Of a DNA stretch of 10,353 nt, positions 6,849 to 10,353 are shown one piece after another (position 1 is the stretch's first letter; each line of letters starts with the position of its first letter). The notes under the pieces are model-generated. The model worked only from the letters and a program-made list of their open reading frames with translations. It did no database searches and had not been told where the DNA came from. The translations under genes and the position numbers were made by a program. The DNA lies in contig JAJYAF010000041.1 of the NCBI GenBank assembly GCA_021779655.1, positions 1-10,353 of the forward strand, read 5' to 3'. Source of the DNA: Pseudomonadota bacterium. GTDB lineage: Bacteria; Pseudomonadota; Alphaproteobacteria; Acetobacterales; Acetobacteraceae.

Positions 6849-6925
6849 CATCCTCGTTGGAAACCGGAAAGCAGGCGCGGCGGCGGTTGCCGCCCTTCGG
6901 ACATTCGGCTATCGCGGACCCATGA
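6845..6925 (+). CDS. Candidate 26-codon mini-ORF bridging lipoprotein and permease genes
   Basis: The ATG at 6845 overlaps the lipoprotein stop as ATGA, and its own TGA at 6923-6925 overlaps the chosen permease start, again as ATGA. The predicted peptide is 26 residues, basic (QARRRLPPFGHSAIADP at its end) and has no membrane helix or recognised motif. No ribosome-binding site is seen, so it would depend on termination-reinitiation from the lipoprotein. A 6-pair hairpin (6879-6894) lies inside it. It could be a coupling leader rather than a functional protein, or chance: the permease frame may instead start at 6835 and read straight through. Confidence 0.3.
   Translation: MTSSLETGKQARRRLPPFGHSAIADP
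6879..6894 (+). other. Short GC-rich hairpin between lipoprotein and permease genes
   Basis: GGCGGC and GCCGCC are separated by GGTT, a perfect 6-pair stem with a four-base loop. No T-run follows, so termination is unlikely; it may hide or space the permease start in mRNA. In DNA this GC-rich, such dyads can arise by chance. Confidence 0.3.
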
Positions 6926-7818
6926 CGACGACTTCGCTGCCGGGAAGCGGCACGACTTCCGGGCTTCGTGACGTTCCAGGTTCGCGCAAGCGGGTAACCA
7001 TCAACGCGGCGCAGAGCCTGCATGCCAGGTTGGCCGCCGCCTCCGTCGACATGCGGGAGGCCCTGGCGCTGTGGCGGCTGGTCTGGAAGCTCAGTCTCCT
7101 CGATATCCGGCTGCGCTACCGCGGCTCGGTCCTGGGGCCTTTCTGGCTGACACTTTCCACAGGAGTCATGGTCGGCGCGCTTGGCGTTCTGTATGCCGGA
7201 TTGTTCCACCTGGATATCAAAACCTACCTTCCCTATCTCGCGCTTTCCCTGATTTTGTGGAATTTTCTTTCAGCGATGACGGCCGAAGGCTGCACCTGCT
7301 TCACCGCGGCGGAAGCGATGATCCGGGCCAACCGGATGCCGTTTTCGCTCCATGCCGGGCGGGTGGTGATTCGCAATTTCCTTGTTTTCGCGCATAACAT
7401 CGTCATCGTCGCCGTCGTCGTCGCGGTGATGGCCAAAATGCCCGGCGCGAAGAGCTATCTCGTTCTGCCCGGTCTTGCGCTCTGGTTCGTCGATGGCATG
7501 GCGGCCTGCCTCCTGCTCGGCGCCTTCTGCGCGCGCTTCCGCGACATTCCGCCGATCATTACAAGCGTCATGCAAATCGCCTTTTTCATGACCCCGGTGA
7601 TCTGGAGTCCCACGATCCTGGAGCATCGCCATATCGGCGTATGGCTGATCGACTTGAATCCCTTCTACGCGCTGCTGGAAATCGTTCGCGGGCCGCTGGA
7701 TGGAACGCCGGTGCATCTGGCCATCTGGGGATTCGCATTCGGCTGCTCCGGGGTTCTGGTGCTTCTGGCCGGGGTGTTTTTCGCGCTGGCGCGGCCGCGC
7801 CTGGCCTATTGGGTGTAG
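6922..7818 (+). CDS. ABC-2 type exporter permease, Wzm/KpsM-like
   Basis: This is the inner-membrane part of a polysaccharide-type ABC exporter (ABC-2 membrane family). From the ATG at 6922 it has 298 residues. About 60 cytoplasmic residues precede the amphipathic gate-helix region WRLVWKLSLLDIRLRYRGSV and LGPFWLTLS (71-79), a hallmark of Wzm/KpsM proteins. About six membrane helices follow (near 76-95, 102-120, 155-172, 179-200, 212-228 and 265-288). Family motifs CARFRDIPPIITSVMQIAFF and TPVIWSP lie at 203-230, and LNPFYALLEIVRGPL at 245-259. The ATPase gene starts 3 bases after the stop, so the pair forms one transporter. The start is uncertain: an in-frame ATG at 6835 adds 29 residues and overlaps the lipoprotein gene, and neither has a good ribosome-binding site. 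The cargo cannot be read from the sequence, and no sugar gene is nearby. Confidence 0.9.
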   Translation: MTTTSLPGSGTTSGLRDVPGSRKRVTINAAQSLHARLAAASVDMREALALWRLVWKLSLLDIRLRYRGSVLGPFWLTLSTGVMVGALGVLYAGLFHLDIKTYLPYLALSLILWNFLSAMTAEGCTCFTAAEAMIRANRMPFSLHAGRVVIRNFLVFAHNIVIVAVVVAVMAKMPGAKSYLVLPGLALWFVDGMAACLLLGAFCARFRDIPPIITSVMQIAFFMTPVIWSPTILEHRHIGVWLIDLNPFYALLEIVRGPLDGTPVHLAIWGFAFGCSGVLVLLAGVFFALARPRLAYWV

Positions 7819-7821
7819 CCG

Positions 7822-8637
7822 GTGGCCAGCATTACCGTAAGCGGCCTGTCGATCCTGTTTCCGATTTATCATTCCGAGAGCAGATCACTGAAGAAGATCG
7901 TTCTCGCCGCCGCTTCCGGACGGTTCGGCGAGGATCGCCGCCACCGCATCGTGGTGGAGGCGCTGCGCGACATTTCCCTCTCGCTTCGCTCCGGCGACCG
8001 GCTCGGCTTCGTCGGCAATAACGGCGCCGGCAAGACCACGCTCCTGCGCGCGCTCGCCGGCATTTATGAGCCAGTGCAGGGCGGCATCGTCATCGACGGC
8101 AAAGTGACCGCATTGCTCGACCCCGGCCAGGGAATGAACATGGACCTGACGGGGCGGGAGAATATCCGGCTGCGCGGGCTGTTCGACAGGCTGGGTCCGA
8201 AGCAGATCGCCCGTCTTGAAGAAGACGTCGCCGCCTTCTCGGAGCTCGGGCAATTTCTCGATCTGCCGGCTCGGACATACAGCTCCGGCATGGTGGTGCG
8301 ACTGGGCTTCGGCCTCGCCACCGCCGTTCGGCCGGAGATTCTGCTGATGGACGAGTGGCTGATGGCAGGCGACGCCATTTTCATGGAGAAGGCCAGGAAG
8401 CGTTTGGAAACGATGGTGCACGGCGCGGAATTGCTGGTGCTGTCCTCCCATTCCGCCCCGACCATCCTGCGCTGGTGCAACCGGGTCATCTGGATGGACC
8501 AGGGCCGGATCAGGGCTGACGGACCTCCCGACGAAGTCCTTGCCGCCTACCTGCCTTCCGGGCAGTATGAACAAGCCTGCGCATCGGTGAAAGCCGCCGC
8601 GCCGGATGCTGTCATGGAAACCGAGGCCTCGGGCTGA
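7822..8637 (+). CDS. ABC exporter ATP-binding protein, Wzt/KpsT-like
   Basis: This is the ATPase partner of the permease just upstream. From a GTG at 7822 it has 271 residues. Visible elements are Walker A GNNGAGKTT (65-73), the signature in the variant form YSSGMVVRL (153-161) typical of polysaccharide exporters instead of LSGGQ, Walker B ILLMDE (173-178) with catalytic Glu178, the following WLMAGD, and His210 in SSHS. SLKKIVLAAASGRF (22-35) before the core also fits the Wzt/KpsT group. Only about 30 residues follow the ATPase core, so the C-terminal carbohydrate-binding domain found in some Wzt proteins is missing and cargo is not selected that way. The gene starts 3 bases after the permease stop with no good ribosome-binding site, so translation is probably coupled. 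Its TGA forms part of the ribosome-binding site of the next gene. Confidence 0.92.
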   Translation: MASITVSGLSILFPIYHSESRSLKKIVLAAASGRFGEDRRHRIVVEALRDISLSLRSGDRLGFVGNNGAGKTTLLRALAGIYEPVQGGIVIDGKVTALLDPGQGMNMDLTGRENIRLRGLFDRLGPKQIARLEEDVAAFSELGQFLDLPARTYSSGMVVRLGFGLATAVRPEILLMDEWLMAGDAIFMEKARKRLETMVHGAELLVLSSHSAPTILRWCNRVIWMDQGRIRADGPPDEVLAAYLPSGQYEQACASVKAAAPDAVMETEASG

Positions 8638-8640
8638 GGG
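8636..8640 (+). promoter_or_regulatory. Ribosome-binding site for paiB-like gene, overlapping the upstream stop
   Basis: GAGGG begins within the TGA that ends the ATPase gene and lies 9 bases before the ATG at 8650. This ties the paiB-like gene to the exporter transcript. Confidence 0.5.
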
Positions 8641-8649
8641 TAAGCCGTC

Positions 8650-9279
8650 ATGTATGTGCCAGGAGCCTTTGCCGAGAACGATCCGGAGGAACTGCGCGCC
8701 ATCATGCGGCAATGTTCGCTGCCGGTGCTGGTTTCAGCGCGTGAAACTCCACAGGGCCCGCGTCTCGCCGCGACTCATCTGCCGCTTTCCCTGGAAGGGG
8801 ACAGGCTGATCGGTCACCTGGCGCGCGCCAACGAACATTGGCGCCACCTGGACGGGGCGATCGAATCGCTCGCCATCTTCCAGACGGTGGATGGCTATGT
8901 CAGCCCTTCCCTCTACCCCACCAAGCAGGAAACCGGGCGGGTGGTGCCGACCTGGAATTACGAGGCGGTGCACGCCTATGGGCGGCTGGAGATCGTTGAG
9001 GATCCGGCCGCGCTCCTGGCCATCGTCACCGGCCTCACGGAGCGGTTCGAAGCCGGCCGTTCGGCGCCCTGGCAGGTTTCCGACGCGCCAGCCGACTATA
9101 TCGCGGCACAGCTTGCCGGAATTGTCGGCGTGGTGCTGCATGTCGGCCGGCTGATCGGCGTGCGCAAGTTCAGCCAGAACAAGAAGCCGGCCGATCGCGA
9201 GGGCGTGATCGCCGGGCAGACGCGGGAGAACCCGGCGCTCGCCCGTCAGATGATCCGGGCCTCGAAAGGCGGCCGATAG
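8650..9279 (+). CDS. PaiB-family FMN-binding protein (putative transcriptional regulator)
   Basis: This 209-residue protein matches the PaiB family, a split-barrel flavin-binding fold often annotated as an FMN-binding negative transcriptional regulator. The start MYVPGAFAENDPEELRAIM is typical, followed by THLPLSLEG (42-50), GHLARANEHWR (55-65), DGYVSPSLYPTK (81-92) and VPTWNYEAVHAYGRLE (99-114). RLIGVRKFSQNKK (167-179) and ADREGVIAG (181-189) complete the family end. The length is normal. In Bacillus subtilis PaiB acts with the acetyltransferase PaiA, but no PaiA-like gene is seen here. It starts 12 bases after the exporter ATPase and probably belongs to that operon; whether it regulates the exporter is unknown. 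Its last 34 bases overlap the 3' end of the convergent DUF1491 gene. The DNA-binding role of this family is not firmly established, so a flavin-dependent enzyme is also possible. Confidence 0.9.
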   Translation: MYVPGAFAENDPEELRAIMRQCSLPVLVSARETPQGPRLAATHLPLSLEGDRLIGHLARANEHWRHLDGAIESLAIFQTVDGYVSPSLYPTKQETGRVVPTWNYEAVHAYGRLEIVEDPAALLAIVTGLTERFEAGRSAPWQVSDAPADYIAAQLAGIVGVVLHVGRLIGVRKFSQNKKPADREGVIAGQTRENPALARQMIRASKGGR

Positions 9280-9581
9280 TCGGGAGCCTCGAATTCGATC
9301 ACCCAGAGATCGGGATCGAAATGGACCTGCCGGGCGATATAGGCATCCGCCACCGACTGGTTGACCGGCTCGGGCCCTGTCGCGCGCATCCAGGCCGGCC
9401 TGCTTTCCGAATCGCGGACCTGGGAGAGCAGGAGAATGCCCCGTTCGCCCCGCAAGGCGACCAGCACGCCGCCGGCGTCGAAATCTCCCCGGCGGAGCAC
9501 CACGCCGTAGCGGCCATCCGCCTCGCCCAGCCGCAGCGCCGCCTGCACCCATATCCCGGCCTTGATCCGCGCTTCACTCAT
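9246..9581 (-). CDS. DUF1491 family protein
   Basis: This is a 111-residue cytoplasmic protein of an uncharacterised family common in alphaproteobacteria. Its conserved parts are visible: IKAGIWVQAALR (6-17), VVLRRGDFDAGGVLVAL (27-43) and ADAYIARQ (78-85) followed by FDPDLWVIEFE (88-98). No signal peptide or membrane helix is seen. The ATG at 9581 gives the start expected for the family; the frame is open further upstream, but that extension crosses the divergent binding-protein gene and is not plausible. It overlaps the 3' end of the paiB-like gene by 34 bases tail to tail, and its start lies 72 bases from the divergent binding-protein start, so the two probably share a promoter region. The function is unknown. 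Confidence 0.88.
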   Translation of the reverse strand: MSEARIKAGIWVQAALRLGEADGRYGVVLRRGDFDAGGVLVALRGERGILLLSQVRDSESRPAWMRATGPEPVNQSVADAYIARQVHFDPDLWVIEFEAPDYRPPFEARII

Positions 9582-9640
9582 GCTAATCCGCTCGCTCTTG
9601 CTGGTCCGCTCATGCCGATCCGCTAGCACATTCCGCCCTG

Positions 9641-9645
9641 AGGAG
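9641..9645 (+). promoter_or_regulatory. Ribosome-binding site deciding the binding-protein start
   Basis: AGGAG lies 8 bases before the ATG at 9654 but only 2 bases before the in-frame ATG at 9648. The spacing favours 9654. Confidence 0.7.
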
Positions 9646-9653
9646 ACATGGTC

Positions 9654-10353
9654 ATGGATTTCGGCTTTCGCTTCGCGCCCGTTCTCGCGGCATGCCTTCT
9701 GCTGGCCGGCCAGGCGAGGGCCGCCGACAGGATCACATTCGGCCTCGACTGGGCGGCCGAACCGGAATATGGCGGCTATTACGAGGCGCTGGCCGATGGC
9801 ATCTACAAGAAATACGGGCTGGATGTGACCATCGTCCCCGGCGGGCCGCAGGTGAACAACGGGCAGCGGCTGATCGGCGGCAGGCTTACCTTCGACATCA
9901 CCTCCAACGCCTTCCTCGCGCTGAATTTCGTGCAGGCTGGCATTCCCTTCGTCGCGGTGGCGGCGGGGTTTCAAAAAGACCCGGATATCCTCATGGCGCA
10001 TCCGGATGCCGGCGAGGACAGTTTCGCGGCGCTCAAGGGCAAGCCCATCGCGGTCAGCGCCGGCACCCGGGCAAGCTGGTGGCTCTATCTGGAAACCAAA
10101 TACGGCTATTCCGATGCCCAGTTGCGGCCCTACAGCTTCAGCCTTACTCCGTTCTTTACGAATCCGCTCCTGGTTCAGGAAGCCTATGTCACGTCCGAGC
10201 CGTACCTCGTGCATCAGCAGACCGGCAAATGGCCGGTGGTGCTGATGATCTCCGATGCCGGGTTCAACGGCTATGCCAGCCTGATCGCGACCAGCGAGAA
10301 GCTGGTGAAAACCGATCCGGGGCTGGTGCGGCGCTTCATCGATGCCTCGATCG
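9654..10353 (+). CDS. NMT1/THI5-like ABC transporter substrate-binding protein, 3' end cut off
   Basis: This is a periplasmic solute-binding protein of the NMT1/THI5-like (SsuA/ThiY-type) superfamily; 233 codons are present and the frame is still open at the window end. The leader MDFGFRFAPVLAACLLLAGQ ending in ARAA is a classical signal peptide with cleavage near residue 23. The mature start ITFGLDWAAEPEYGGYYEAL (27-46) is typical of the group, followed by GIYKKYGLDVTIVPGGPQVN (49-68), DITSNAFLALN (81-91), GIPFVAVAAGFQKDP (96-110) and LKGKPIAVSAGT (127-138). Such proteins bind thiamine-pyrimidine precursors, riboflavin, sulfonates, nitrate or related small molecules; the ligand cannot be set from this part. 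Matching permease and ATPase genes would be expected downstream, outside the window. The exporter pair at 6922-8637 is of a different type and is not its partner. Confidence 0.88.
   Translation, partial: MDFGFRFAPVLAACLLLAGQARAADRITFGLDWAAEPEYGGYYEALADGIYKKYGLDVTIVPGGPQVNNGQRLIGGRLTFDITSNAFLALNFVQAGIPFVAVAAGFQKDPDILMAHPDAGEDSFAALKGKPIAVSAGTRASWWLYLETKYGYSDAQLRPYSFSLTPFFTNPLLVQEAYVTSEPYLVHQQTGKWPVVLMISDAGFNGYASLIATSEKLVKTDPGLVRRFIDASI

Noticed and set aside
8734..9552. A 272-codon minus-strand frame opposite the paiB-like gene
   Set aside because: It is antisense to a gene with clear PaiB motifs and has no recognisable domain; it also crosses DUF1491 in another frame.
9582..10214. An upstream extension of the DUF1491 frame to over 300 residues
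   Set aside because: It would lie antisense to the binding-protein gene, which has a good ribosome-binding site and signal peptide; DUF1491 homology begins at the ATG at 9581.

Overview
The window is a stretch of high-GC (roughly two thirds G+C) proteobacterial chromosome. The gene types point to an alphaproteobacterium, most likely of the Rhodospirillales/Acetobacteraceae kind: HisZ next to PurA, a DUF1491 protein, and a shikimate kinase/dehydroquinate synthase fusion. This placement rests on protein recognition only. I see no rRNA, tRNA, CRISPR array, transposase or prophage, and nearly all of the window is gene-dense and core-like.

Left block (1-3244, all leftward): xerD (site-specific recombinase), a 70-residue single-pass membrane protein, hisZ (regulatory subunit of the first histidine enzyme) and purA (AMP synthesis; its 3' end lies outside the window). 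hisZ and purA are 15 bases apart and clearly belong together. The 130 bases between the small membrane gene and hisZ hold a run of short perfect hairpins and a set of phased GTTAY repeats that run into the hisZ start.

Middle block (3245-6238): a fused aroK-aroB gene runs rightward, back-to-back with xerD with almost no space between the two starts. It converges on a leftward lipoprotein that joins an SLT lytic transglycosylase domain, a long Pro/Ala linker and a SPOR domain, which suggests cell-wall remodelling at the septum.

Right block (6239-10353): an AT-richer divergent intergenic region with a long interrupted inverted repeat, then a rightward cluster. The cluster is a small SlyB-like lipoprotein, a Wzm/KpsM-type ABC-2 permease, its Wzt/KpsT-type ATPase and a PaiB-type FMN-binding protein. 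The permease and ATPase form a complete two-part exporter of the polysaccharide type, but no glycosyltransferase or sugar gene is visible here. Two ATGA stop/start overlaps and a 26-codon mini-ORF join the lipoprotein to the permease. paiB overlaps the convergent DUF1491 gene tail to tail. The window ends inside an NMT1/THI5-like periplasmic binding protein with a signal peptide.

No wholly new system is evident. The most interesting signals are the mini-ORF bridge in the exporter operon, the inverted repeat upstream of the transglycosylase, the phased repeats at the hisZ start, and the exporter's unknown cargo.
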